Of a stretch of 28,093 nucleotides of DNA, positions 1 to 8,303 are shown one piece after another. The position numbers and the translations under genes were made by a program. Each line of letters begins with the position of its first letter. Position 1 is the first letter of the stretch. Source of the DNA: a virus; IMG/VR virus record IMGVR_UViG_3300045049_000121, positions 1 through 28,093 of that record. One strand, given 5' to 3'. The notes below the pieces were generated by a model that had not been told where the DNA came from, ran no database searches, and saw only the letters and a list, made by a program, of their open reading frames with translations.

Positions 1-223
1 CCAGAAAGCGACCTGTAGGATTACTCGTTACTCCGGTCAAAGCTGTAGGAGGTTGCGAAGCCGCGTTCCATGTCGCACTGATGTTACCCGCGCTCAACAA
101 GTCAATCTGACTCGCCATTTTGTTTAAGATCAACTGCAACTGCGGTGTATCGGCGTAAGTAACGTTCTGACCGTTGATGCTCGCCGTGATAGTTGGTAAG
201 TTGATGTTCCCAATGCGCGACAT
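1..223 (-). CDS. Partial phage structural protein (N-terminal 74 residues)
   Basis: This open frame starts with ATG at 223 and runs off the left edge of the window, so only the N-terminus is visible. It begins MSRIGNINLPTITASINGQN. A GGGGAG ribosome binding site lies inside the last codons of the upstream gene. That gene ends at 225, leaving one base between them, so the two are surely co-translated. I do not recognise the family. Its place directly after the tail-hub-like gene in a minus-strand virion operon suggests a virion or tail component, but this rests on context only. Confidence 0.7.
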   Translation of the reverse strand, partial: MSRIGNINLPTITASINGQNVTYADTPQLQLILNKMASQIDLLSAGNISATWNAASQPPTALTGVTSNPTGRFL

Positions 224-224
224 A

Positions 225-1958
225 TTAATTTCTCCCCAACTTAATCATTGACGGCACCCATTCCATAGCCTCGAAATCCCCATTGAATTTCAAAATTAGG
301 CTATGCCAGCGATTGCTTTGGTCAACGTCAATACGGCTATCACCAAGCACAAGCGGCCCAGCGTTCACGCTGGTAATAGCTGATGGGTCGTTGCTGCCCA
401 GCGTTGTTTTCCCTTGCCATAAAGCAGTACCAGAAGTGGGCTGCGTTTTGAATCTGATTCTGAACTGCTGCATGGCGGAATATGCCGTGTCGTCCCCAAA
501 AGCATTTGTGGTGATCGTTGCGCCGCTCGACGTACCTGCTAAAGCTTGAAGCGTATTGGTTGCATCGAAGTAACCAGGCGTTGTGCGGAAGTTATTCCAG
601 AACGAACTGTTATAGGAGATACCAGGCAGGTCGTTATACGTGTTCCACTCAGTACCCAATGAGTTGTACGTTATCTCACCATTAAGGATAGTCACGAAGC
701 ACTGCATGCTTGTATCCATTACACCCCATGTACCGGTTGCCCAGTTGTAGCAGATGCAAGTATCGATGGTTCCGTTCAGCGAGTTATTACTTGCAAATCC
801 CCAATAGATAACCTTTTGATCTTTGTCGTAGAAGCTACTGATGCTGTTCTTGCTGTTTGGATTCAATGTGTTAAAGAACCATCGACGCACGTTTTGGCCA
901 ATTGGGACGGGCAAGCCGTTACCCTGGTATGCGTAGAAGTCGTCAGGACCAATGAAGTAAAGTGTGTTAGCTACAGTCACTACGCTTTCATGGTTAAGTG
1001 CGCCAACTGACTTACTGACAGCTTGGAAGTCCCACCCTACTGGGTATCCCGTTTGAGTACCCAGATACATACTGTTCTCTTTGAAGATCACTGCGTTAGG
1101 GCCGATAGACGCACCCGCTGTAATAGGGCCCGGCGTATCGATTAGCTGTCCATACGCGCACAACGTTTGCAAGTTGCTTGTGTCCCATTGTGTATAGTCG
1201 TAGATACCTGAGCAGAACCAAAAGTCACCACCAGCTACTTGCGGTGGATTCGAACAGTTGCAGACGAAAACTTGACCGTTCGCAACGAAGATGATCTCCC
1301 CAATCGGAGCGGCTACAAGCTGTGCTGTTGCTGATGCTCCACTACCCGAGCTATCGGTGATGGTTACAGTTGGCGCGCTTGTATAACCGCTTCCCCTGTT
1401 AGTGAGTGTGATTGCCGTAATTACCCCGCCTACTACTGTTGCTGTTGCCGTAGCTTGGATGCCGCTGCTGATGTTAGGCGCGGAGATAGTGACCGTCGGG
1501 CCGACGTAACCAGTACCACCGTTGTTCACAGTGATCCCTGAGAGCGCGACAGGAACATTCGTAAACTTGCTTGACAGCGAGCTTTGCAAGACTGTCTGCC
1601 CGTTCACAGCGAGGCTGACGTTACCAAATGCCGCGAAGCGCCACTTGCTGTCTGTGCCTAGCGAATAGCCGCCCGCTGCTGACTGATCTACCCATGCTCC
1701 GTCTACGTCTTCATACAAGCTGCTTGACGTACCGGCGAACATACGAGCAGTACCATCAAGCAACAGAAGCAAAGCAGAACCAAGAGCAGGCTTCGAGAGT
1801 GTGGTTAGCCCGCCGTTAATTGGACTTGCTGCGCCCTTAAAACCAATGAGGGTTGGAACTACGTTGTTGCAGTCCTGAAAGATACCCGGCGTACTTGGAT
1901 CTAAATCAGGAGCAAAACCTACTAGCTTTTGTGGCTCAATTTCCATGCGTGTTGCCAT
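225..1958 (-). CDS. Putative tail hub/nozzle-type structural protein
   Basis: The protein has 577 residues and is rich in beta strands. It begins [20 protein letters not shown], a style typical of podovirus tail-accessory proteins (P22 gp10-like or nozzle proteins) that seal the portal-adaptor complex; I infer that role. Residues of about 139-212 hold two tandem glycine-rich repeats of the form [12 protein letters not shown] and [12 protein letters not shown], each followed by an alternating Ala/Thr strand. These look like an inserted repeat domain of a type common in phage virion proteins. The gene lies 8 bp downstream of the adaptor gene and 1 bp upstream of the next virion gene. Order portal, two small genes, adaptor, this gene fits a head-to-tail assembly operon. 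The exact role is uncertain. Confidence 0.65.
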   Translation of the reverse strand: MATRMEIEPQKLVGFAPDLDPSTPGIFQDCNNVVPTLIGFKGAASPINGGLTTLSKPALGSALLLLLDGTARMFAGTSSSLYEDVDGAWVDQSAAGGYSLGTDSKWRFAAFGNVSLAVNGQTVLQSSLSSKFTNVPVALSGITVNNGGTGYVGPTVTISAPNISSGIQATATATVVGGVITAITLTNRGSGYTSAPTVTITDSSGSGASATAQLVAAPIGEIIFVANGQVFVCNCSNPPQVAGGDFWFCSGIYDYTQWDTSNLQTLCAYGQLIDTPGPITAGASIGPNAVIFKENSMYLGTQTGYPVGWDFQAVSKSVGALNHESVVTVANTLYFIGPDDFYAYQGNGLPVPIGQNVRRWFFNTLNPNSKNSISSFYDKDQKVIYWGFASNNSLNGTIDTCICYNWATGTWGVMDTSMQCFVTILNGEITYNSLGTEWNTYNDLPGISYNSSFWNNFRTTPGYFDATNTLQALAGTSSGATITTNAFGDDTAYSAMQQFRIRFKTQPTSGTALWQGKTTLGSNDPSAITSVNAGPLVLGDSRIDVDQSNRWHSLILKFNGDFEAMEWVPSMIKLGRN

Positions 1959-1966
1959 ACTTCACC

Positions 1967-2581
1967 TTAGCTTCTTTTAATTGTTAGTTTGGTGCGCTCA
2001 GGTGTCATTTCCTTAGTTGCGGCCAACTTCACTTCTTCCAAACCAGCTTCCAGCATACCTTCCCATACCTCGATACGTTCATCGTCAATGAGGTAAGGCG
2101 TTGCCTCAAGCAACGTTGCATACAAATAGAGGTTTGGATAATCCTCAAGCAACCAGTTCGATTCGTTGGAGTCTGATAGTCCCTCCAATTCCTGGTAGTA
2201 GTACATCGTCAATGACGAGCTACCATCCACATAGGTCTGCAACAGTAGGTTGGTGCCTATGATTGTGTACTCATACAGGTAATCGTTAGCCTTCTCCAAC
2301 TGCAATTGATCGGGCGTGATATACGTCATTGGAATGTTGTTGTATGTCACACGGATCATCGCACCGTAATCAGAAGGCAAAGCGATAACGTGTGAGCCTT
2401 GACCTGGAACCAGTGTGTATGGAAGCTGTACCTGCTGTGGTAATGTTCGAATGACGTTGCGTAGACGCACTTCTGCTAGTTGGATGAATAACGGAATCTG
2501 CGCAGTCAGGTTTGCACGCTGCAAGTATGTCGCCACGACCGACTGGAAATCGTCGTATGAACTGAAGTCTAGTGATGCCAA
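1967..2581 (-). CDS. Phage adaptor (head-tail connector) protein, SU10-like
   Basis: The 204-residue, mostly helical protein contains FSSYDDFQSVVATYLQRANL near the N-terminus, then a hydrophobic strand region (IALPSDYGAMIRVTYNNIPM) and helical C-terminal segments. This pattern resembles adaptor proteins of SU10-like podoviruses, which form a dodecameric ring under the portal. The start is TTG at 2581 (TTG GCA TCA CTA). It is supported by a very strong AAAGGAGG site 8 bases upstream, and there is no better ATG. The rare start codon with a near-perfect Shine-Dalgarno is worth noting. The gene is part of the virion operon, 8 bp from the next gene. Family call is by resemblance only. Confidence 0.7.
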   Translation of the reverse strand: MASLDFSSYDDFQSVVATYLQRANLTAQIPLFIQLAEVRLRNVIRTLPQQVQLPYTLVPGQGSHVIALPSDYGAMIRVTYNNIPMTYITPDQLQLEKANDYLYEYTIIGTNLLLQTYVDGSSSLTMYYYQELEGLSDSNESNWLLEDYPNLYLYATLLEATPYLIDDERIEVWEGMLEAGLEEVKLAATKEMTPERTKLTIKRS

Positions 2582-2624
2582 TTTGTGGCCTCCTTTCTTA
2601 TTATTTTTCTAGGCCGGTTGCTAC

Positions 2625-3035
2625 TTACACACCGCTTGGACGCAAACGGAAGTACGCTAAGTCTGGGTCTTTCAATACCCGGCGAATATGTTCTTTGTTA
2701 CCTATAAACTCATGCAATGTGATGCCGTGAATGTTGCAATACTGCTCGACGATCGCTTCTGGAATCTCCATTACGGGACGGAACTCTTCGCCATAGCTTG
2801 ACTTGCTTTCCAAGTTCGTGCGCCATGCTTTGACTTGTTCCAATGTATCCCCGAGATCGAAGGTACGCTTGACGATGATCTTTTCACCTGATACATCGTT
2901 GTCGAACAGCAGTTCGGTTGAGCGGTCTGCGTGCAATGGTGCGTTCGGGTCAGTGATGATCTGTGGTGCTTCTTGCTTTACACCTGATAAGTCGAATGTT
3001 GCGTTGCTGCCAGATACAAAAAACTGCTTACTCAT
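2625..3035 (-). CDS. Hypothetical virion-operon protein
   Basis: The 136-residue protein starts MSKQFFVSGSNATFDLSGVK and ends in a helical, charged half with the segment EQYCNIHGITLHEFIGNKEH. I recognise no domain. Its ATG overlaps the stop of the upstream gene by one base (TAATG at 3035), so translation is coupled. It lies between portal and adaptor genes, where SU10-like and related podoviruses often carry small unknown genes. It may be a minor head protein, a scaffold-associated protein or an assembly factor. No membrane segment or signal peptide is visible. Confidence 0.6.
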   Translation of the reverse strand: MSKQFFVSGSNATFDLSGVKQEAPQIITDPNAPLHADRSTELLFDNDVSGEKIIVKRTFDLGDTLEQVKAWRTNLESKSSYGEEFRPVMEIPEAIVEQYCNIHGITLHEFIGNKEHIRRVLKDPDLAYFRLRPSGV

Positions 3036-3310
3036 TACTGTGCTCCTGCTGTCTTTTTCTTTTCTGCTGCAATACGACCAGTTGCACTGATAGTCTTCAG
3101 TTCTTGCTTGAAGTCACGTACAGCACGTACCTTGTGCCATTGCAGCTCGCGTTGAATTTGATCTAGTGAGTCGATCATCTTTTGTGTTGCATCGCTTTCC
3201 ATTTTGTCGAGGATCTCGTTCAAGATATGGTTAGCCAACAAAGCATTAGCTTCATTGGCGCGTGCGATCTGGGCATCATATTCATGCGTGCTTTTTACTT
3301 TTCGTTCCAT
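3035..3310 (-). CDS. Hypothetical helical protein next to the portal gene
   Basis: The 91-residue protein is highly charged and almost certainly helical throughout (HEYDAQIARANEANALLANH, then LDKMESDATQKMIDSLDQIQ), and could form a coiled coil. Its C-terminus is Lys/Ala rich. The Shine-Dalgarno GGAGAG lies in the last sense codons of the portal gene, five bases before the ATG, and the two genes are 2 bp apart. This strongly suggests co-expression with the portal. The function is unknown; an assembly or core-forming role would fit the position. Confidence 0.6.
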   Translation of the reverse strand: MERKVKSTHEYDAQIARANEANALLANHILNEILDKMESDATQKMIDSLDQIQRELQWHKVRAVRDFKQELKTISATGRIAAEKKKTAGAQ

Positions 3311-3312
3311 GT

Positions 3313-6018
3313 TTACTCTCCGTTATATGGATTATTTTGCTGTGAGCCGTCTGGTTCTGGTGCAGCAATAACGCTGTTCAAGAAGTTATCGTACTCACCA
3401 CTTGCATGTAGGTTAATCTTGGTCAACGCAGCGTTCATTGATTCTGTTGTGCTCTGGAATGTCTCATTGAACATTGCCGCTTCCGCTTGTGGATCGACCA
3501 TTGCTTTAAGTGCTGCCGCCTCACGTTGAATTGCAGCTTGCAGATAAAGCTTCTCTAGCTCGATCTTTTGCTGCATTTGCAGCTTGGCTATTTCACGTTG
3601 ATGGGCAAGCATTGCCTGTTGATCGTCGCTCTTAGCTTGCGCTTCGATACGCATAGCATCCAACTGCGCTTGGCGTTCCTGACGTGCGCTATCGTTCTGC
3701 GCTTGCATCTGCTCAATTTGAATCTTTGCTTGCACCTCAGGCGGAACTTGTGGTTGTGGAGGCTGTGGCATTGGTGATTGTGGCTTCTTAAAGAACTCAT
3801 CCACGTTAGTAAAGTTCATAGCATGGACCAGCTTTTCGATTGTGTTGTGTACATTGAACAGGTCAGCCATACCTGACGATGTTTGAATTGCTTGCATCTG
3901 CAATTGCAGAATTTGGTTAAGGTAAGCAAGTTCACGTGACTTATCGCCAGTACCCAAGCCAACACGTACACAGGCGTCGTATTGGTGCGCAGCATCCATT
4001 GGATCAGCCTGGACGAGCTGACCGTTTAAACGGATCTGCATCATCTCGTTTTGGTACTGCGCTAACAGCTTTTGAATACGCAAGAAAAGTGGTTTAAAGC
4101 CGTTCTCTGCAAACTCACGTGCCATCAACTTAATTCGTTGCTCAGCACGCTCTGTCATTGCTTGATAGCCCGTTGCTGTCTCATTGATAATGTCAGCATC
4201 AGAGCCTTGCGTAAGCTTTTGAACGCCTGTGCGCTCCTGCTTCATTGTGTCGATAAGCTCAAGCAGGGTGGTTACTGATGAAACGTCGCCTGAGCCGGTG
4301 CTTAATACACCAACTGCTGCCGGGTCTTTAACGCGCACAATACCGCCAGGACGGCCATCTAACAGGTCGTCTAGGTTCACTTGCCCTTCTACTGCAAACA
4401 TCTGTGCGTTAGCACCCAAGCTGATGTTATCGACCAATGCGCGCATCAACTGTGTCTGATTAAGCTGTGCGTTCTGTGCTTGCTCAGCTACTGATACACC
4501 GAATGACAAGTGAGGCAATGGGTTAGCAACAAGCATGATGAACGGGTTGCCATCACATGGCTCGTTCTCAAGAATGGTGTTACCGCATCGAATGATCTTT
4601 CGCCATTCGGCAATGCCTGTTTGCAGGTAGTCCAGCTTTACATACGCCTCAACAATGATTACTTGACGCATGGACGGATCAATTTGGTTGTTCATGTATG
4701 ACCACGCATAAGCCCCTTCTAACTCCTTACGGGTTAGATAAGTGCGTGTCATTTCTGGGTCATACGCTGTATTGCTGATCTCTTCCAACACGTCAGGATC
4801 AAAGCCCATCGCACGTAAATCGGAAATCGTTATACGGCGTGCGTGAGCCGCGTAATGCGCTTCGTCCAAGCTGCGTGCTTGCGGATCGATGTAGAACTCT
4901 TCAAGCGGTACGTTGACGATCTTTACTTTGCCGCGCGTACTGTTTTTGTGGTCAACGTCTTCATGCACAACAATGTCATGCAAGTATTGGCTGATAGCTG
5001 GCTCGGATGGATCAATCTGTACTGTCGCCGCTTGCTGCAATACTTGAACAGGGTTCGCGCCTTGCTGAATGGCCTGTCCGGCTTGTGCTACTTGCGGAGA
5101 AAGCAACTGTGGTTGCTGTCCGATCGCTTGTGCCTTGGCGATCGCTAGGCCATGCTGGATAGTTGTAAGAGGCTCGAAGTCGGGGTTCTCATAGATGCGG
5201 TGTTTGATAATTGCAAACTCACCAGCCTCTGCTTCCTCTTTGAGCAGTTCAAATTGTAGGTCGGTCAATCCGCGATACTGTGTGGTCTTAGCTGTTAAAT
5301 CAGGCTCCCAATACACCTTGATAATGCCGCCTGGGGACATTAATGCATCGTGAATCCATGTGCGCGCGATCTTGTAACCGTGGTTCTGTTCGTTGAACAC
5401 GTAGTTGCACATAGCTGTAGTCAGCGCTGCGCTTTTGTTCTGCTGTGGCTGGCGTGCTTGGAACTCAACAACGTTTTGCGTGCCGCAAAACACGTCAAGC
5501 AACGGTGGCAACAGCCAGTTGATGGTGTCGGCTACAGAGCTATCAACCCAGTTAGAACGACCAGGGCTTAATGGAGGCGTAAAGATGCCCTCCGGCTGCG
5601 CTAGGTAGAACTCATTGCTGACAGCAGCACGGATGCTGATCTCGTCTTGCACATATGCACGTGCGCGAGTTTCGAACACGTTCAGGAACGCAATGACTTC
5701 TTCGTCGGTCATTGGGCCTACTTCGTTACCCTGCTCGTCTGTACTTACCTCGTTCGCTGACACGTCAAAGTCTGTTTGCTCAGGCTGAGGTAGTGCGCCC
5801 GGCAGCAGTTCGTTCATTTGCTGCACTAGCGCGTCCGTACTATCTCGGTCCTTACGCTTGGCGAACAGTGGGTTGTTATCGTCGAGATTTTGAACAAGCG
5901 CGTTTCTGCGCTTCTTTTGTATAGGCTGACCGTTTAGGTCTTTTTGTTGTCCCGCTCCGTCTGAGTTGCTTTGATTGTCAACGGGCAGAGTTGGACGTGG
6001 TGTTTTTTTATTAGCCAT
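3313..6018 (-). CDS. Portal protein, SU10-like podovirus type
   Basis: This 901-residue protein has the size and makeup of a large podovirus portal, the dodecameric ring through which DNA is packaged. The N-terminal 95 residues are polar and acidic. The body holds the clip/stem/wing-like region, including SYMNNQIDPSMRQVIIVEAY and NGNPFIMLVANPLPH-like segments, then LTQGSDADIINETATGYQAM, which is typical of this portal class. The last 200 residues are Gln/Ala-rich helix (about 740-850), probably a barrel or crown coiled coil, and then a polar tail. It is the first gene after the capsid terminator and has its own leader with a TAAATA motif and a hairpin that holds the ribosome site. Confidence 0.85.
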   Translation of the reverse strand: MANKKTPRPTLPVDNQSNSDGAGQQKDLNGQPIQKKRRNALVQNLDDNNPLFAKRKDRDSTDALVQQMNELLPGALPQPEQTDFDVSANEVSTDEQGNEVGPMTDEEVIAFLNVFETRARAYVQDEISIRAAVSNEFYLAQPEGIFTPPLSPGRSNWVDSSVADTINWLLPPLLDVFCGTQNVVEFQARQPQQNKSAALTTAMCNYVFNEQNHGYKIARTWIHDALMSPGGIIKVYWEPDLTAKTTQYRGLTDLQFELLKEEAEAGEFAIIKHRIYENPDFEPLTTIQHGLAIAKAQAIGQQPQLLSPQVAQAGQAIQQGANPVQVLQQAATVQIDPSEPAISQYLHDIVVHEDVDHKNSTRGKVKIVNVPLEEFYIDPQARSLDEAHYAAHARRITISDLRAMGFDPDVLEEISNTAYDPEMTRTYLTRKELEGAYAWSYMNNQIDPSMRQVIIVEAYVKLDYLQTGIAEWRKIIRCGNTILENEPCDGNPFIMLVANPLPHLSFGVSVAEQAQNAQLNQTQLMRALVDNISLGANAQMFAVEGQVNLDDLLDGRPGGIVRVKDPAAVGVLSTGSGDVSSVTTLLELIDTMKQERTGVQKLTQGSDADIINETATGYQAMTERAEQRIKLMAREFAENGFKPLFLRIQKLLAQYQNEMMQIRLNGQLVQADPMDAAHQYDACVRVGLGTGDKSRELAYLNQILQLQMQAIQTSSGMADLFNVHNTIEKLVHAMNFTNVDEFFKKPQSPMPQPPQPQVPPEVQAKIQIEQMQAQNDSARQERQAQLDAMRIEAQAKSDDQQAMLAHQREIAKLQMQQKIELEKLYLQAAIQREAAALKAMVDPQAEAAMFNETFQSTTESMNAALTKINLHASGEYDNFLNSVIAAPEPDGSQQNNPYNGE

Positions 6019-6056
6019 AAAGGGATTGCTCCAATGGAATCCCTTTTATTTATTTC
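6019..6056 (-). promoter_or_regulatory. Portal leader: TAAATA motif and hairpin with the Shine-Dalgarno in its loop
   Basis: Reading the minus strand, GAAATAAATA (6056-6047) is followed directly by a perfect 8-bp inverted repeat, AAGGGATT and AATCCCTT. Its 10-nt loop holds ATTGGAG, the only plausible Shine-Dalgarno for the portal ATG at 6018. The stem therefore lies between the ribosome site and the start codon. The motif end is 28 nt from the ATG. The hairpin could limit or tune translation, for example as a binding site for a virion protein. Confidence 0.6.
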
Positions 6057-6069
6057 AGCAGTACAGATG

Positions 6070-6097
6070 AAAAAAGGGAGCCGAAGCCCCCTTTAGC
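6070..6097 (-). terminator. Rho-independent terminator after the capsid gene
   Basis: On the minus strand AAAGGGGGC and GCTCCCTTT pair around a TTCG tetraloop (9 bp, one G-U pair), followed by T residues. It lies 22-49 nt downstream of the capsid stop and just before the portal leader, so it separates capsid and portal transcription or lowers read-through. Confidence 0.85.
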
Positions 6098-6118
6098 TGT
6101 TGCGTGTCCAACCAACGA

Positions 6119-7066
6119 TTAAACGTTGTTCAGGTCTGCAATTGTGAAGCTTGATGCTTGGTTACGCGCTTCCAATGTACCTTCCCAACGGATTTGGAAG
6201 TTACGTGCGTCACCAGTTGTAGCCAGTTCTTCTGTATCGAAGCCACGCAGAACAGCTAGTGACCACATTTCTGTGTCGATACCGAACACTTCCTTAGCAC
6301 CAGTGATAACACGGTTTGGAACGCAAGTTACTTCACCGAAGTCAGATTGGTAAATTGTGTAGGAAGTCTTCAATGTAACTTTGCCGTCGTTGTTGACGTC
6401 TTGCATACGTGTGATGTTGCCTGTGAAGCCTGACTGTACTTGCTTACCTGCTGGTGTCAGGATAAGCATGTCAACATTACCGCCAGCAATGTATGCCTCT
6501 TGCAGAGCTTGTTTCAACAGTGTTTCTGTATAAGGTTGCAATGTACCTGCTACTGGCGCTGTACCTGGATTACCTGCTACTGGAGCGGAACCACCTGTAC
6601 CGCCGAGATAGTTGGTTGAGTTCCAACCGAAAACACCCTTCATCTGACGTGCTACTGAGCTTGAACCTGTTGCTGAAGTAGTATTGAGCAATGCAGCGTA
6701 CTCAATGTCTTTCTTCAATTGCATCATGGTTTTAGCTTGCAAACGTGCAATCTGGTTAGGACCAGCGTGCTTCACTGCTTCCTGTGTGTTTGATACTGAG
6801 AAAGCATCACCGACGATCTGGCTGTAGTTGCCCAGACGTACTGTTGGCGCTTCGTTTGTGTAGCTGGCGTCTGCACCTTCCAGCAACGCAACGTTAGCTG
6901 GTGCTGACAAAGCATCTGTTTGCCATTCGTGGTAAATGGCTGTTGCGCCTGTTTGTGAGATTGCTGATACAAATGGTGTATCAGTTGGCGAGATCATGAA
7001 TACTTTGTCGATCAAGTCTTCACGATTACCTACTGTAGAGTAGGTTGTTACTGTATTGCTTGGCAT
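6119..7066 (-). CDS. Major capsid protein (DUF5309 / SU10-like)
   Basis: The 315-residue protein opens with the segment NREDLIDKVFMISPTDTPF at about residues 13-31, a hallmark of the SU10-type major capsid family (HK97-like fold). Further typical parts are WQTDALSAPANVALLEGADA, the LKKDIEYAALLNT helix, AGGNVDMLILTPAGKQV, and a C-terminus matching RWEGTLEARNQASSFTIADL. A flexible Gly/Pro/Ala stretch around residue 160-175 may be a surface loop. The ribosome site is AAGGAAAAC before the ATG. It lies between the scaffold gene upstream and a strong terminator downstream, as expected for the most abundantly expressed virion gene. Confidence 0.9.
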   Translation of the reverse strand: MPSNTVTTYSTVGNREDLIDKVFMISPTDTPFVSAISQTGATAIYHEWQTDALSAPANVALLEGADASYTNEAPTVRLGNYSQIVGDAFSVSNTQEAVKHAGPNQIARLQAKTMMQLKKDIEYAALLNTTSATGSSSVARQMKGVFGWNSTNYLGGTGGSAPVAGNPGTAPVAGTLQPYTETLLKQALQEAYIAGGNVDMLILTPAGKQVQSGFTGNITRMQDVNNDGKVTLKTSYTIYQSDFGEVTCVPNRVITGAKEVFGIDTEMWSLAVLRGFDTEELATTGDARNFQIRWEGTLEARNQASSFTIADLNNV

Positions 7067-7119
7067 GATTTGTTTTCCTTATTATTATGCCATCCGGGTT
7101 GACCGGAAATTGTTTATGG

Positions 7120-8271
7120 TTATTTCTTCTTAGCCCATTGGCTCGCCAAATAAGCTTCAAAGTTTTTAGCTGTTGGTTCGTTACGCAAGGTATCGTTCCA
7201 AGCTTTAGCTTCACGTGCATTTGCTGTTTGAGCCTGTCTACTTCTAAAGCCAGGATCACCAGTAGTTGCTGTTCCGCTACTCAAAGTTTTCTTAGAAGGA
7301 GCAACCTTTGCCTTCTTGGCATTGTTGTCCTTTACCAATTTGTCGTACATCGCAGCCTTGTGCGCAACTTTCAACAAACGAGCATCAACCAAAGTGTTGA
7401 GTTCATCAGCAGTGAATCCTTCTTCGGTCAGGTAGGTATTAACTCTTGATACCGCCTTTGCCGCTACATCCGGGTTCTTCCACTGTGGAAAGAAATCTAG
7501 AATGGCTTTCTTTTGCTGCTCTAGATACTCAGTCTGTCTCTTTTGGAGTTCAGCCTGCTCTTGCTTTGCAATGTTCTCTTGTATAAGTTTCGCTTGTTGT
7601 GCTTGATAAGCTTTTGCCTGGTACAGTTCCTTTTGCTTGAAATATTCAAGTGGATCTGTATCGTACAAAGTTTGCCAGTCAGGCTCTTGCTGTGTTGTCT
7701 GACTATCAATAAATGTCTGGTATTGCTCGATCAAGTTCTTCAATACGCTACGCTCCTTAGCGTAAGCCTCTTGAATCTCCGTAGCTTCTTTGCGCATTTT
7801 TGAAGCTTCAGTGAACTTGTCGTTTGATGCACGCCATTTTTGTGCATCAGCGATCAATTCAGACTTCTTAACCTCGATTTTCTTACCATCAACTTGAATC
7901 TCGAAAACTGGTTCAGAGTCGCTATCATCATTGCTGTTAGTTTCGGTAGCTTCATCAGCATCTAGTTCTAACAGGTCAGGATCAAGCTCGTCGGAATCAG
8001 CATCGGATTCGGCATTGCTATCAGAAACTTCATCATCCCTAGCGGAATCTTGTTCTTGGGTGAAACCAAAAGGATCAGGCAGTTTCTTGCCGCCTTTAAA
8101 TTCCTCGGATTTGCGCCCTTCAAATTTCTTAGGGATAGGCTTTTCGTTCAAGTATTTCGCAAGGTCATACTCAGTATCGCCGTTAAGGGATACGCCGTCA
8201 CTAGCGCCGCTGTCAACTTGACTTGCGCTGTCTAAGTTGTCATTGGTGGCATCGTTAACATTAGTGTCCAT
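7120..8271 (-). CDS. Putative scaffolding protein
   Basis: This 383-residue protein has a very acidic N-terminal third (Asp/Glu/Ser-rich, about residues 1-135) and a long charged helical region rich in Gln, Glu and Lys (about 140-275) that should form a coiled coil. The C-terminal part is basic and ends ASQWAKKK. This composition, and its place directly upstream of the capsid gene, are typical of head scaffolds, whose basic C-terminus binds the capsid shell from inside. The start ATG has the site AAGGAAAATAAATAATC. That stretch contains a TAAATA, but it is too close to the ATG to be a promoter. The call rests on composition and position. Confidence 0.75.
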   Translation of the reverse strand: MDTNVNDATNDNLDSASQVDSGASDGVSLNGDTEYDLAKYLNEKPIPKKFEGRKSEEFKGGKKLPDPFGFTQEQDSARDDEVSDSNAESDADSDELDPDLLELDADEATETNSNDDSDSEPVFEIQVDGKKIEVKKSELIADAQKWRASNDKFTEASKMRKEATEIQEAYAKERSVLKNLIEQYQTFIDSQTTQQEPDWQTLYDTDPLEYFKQKELYQAKAYQAQQAKLIQENIAKQEQAELQKRQTEYLEQQKKAILDFFPQWKNPDVAAKAVSRVNTYLTEEGFTADELNTLVDARLLKVAHKAAMYDKLVKDNNAKKAKVAPSKKTLSSGTATTGDPGFRSRQAQTANAREAKAWNDTLRNEPTAKNFEAYLASQWAKKK

Positions 8272-8303
8272 GATTATTTATTTTCCTTATTCATCTGGAA
8301 CGT

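Noticed and set aside
8276-8281. TAAATA copy before the scaffold gene
   Set aside because: It lies within the spacing between ribosome site and ATG, too close to the start to be a promoter like the others.
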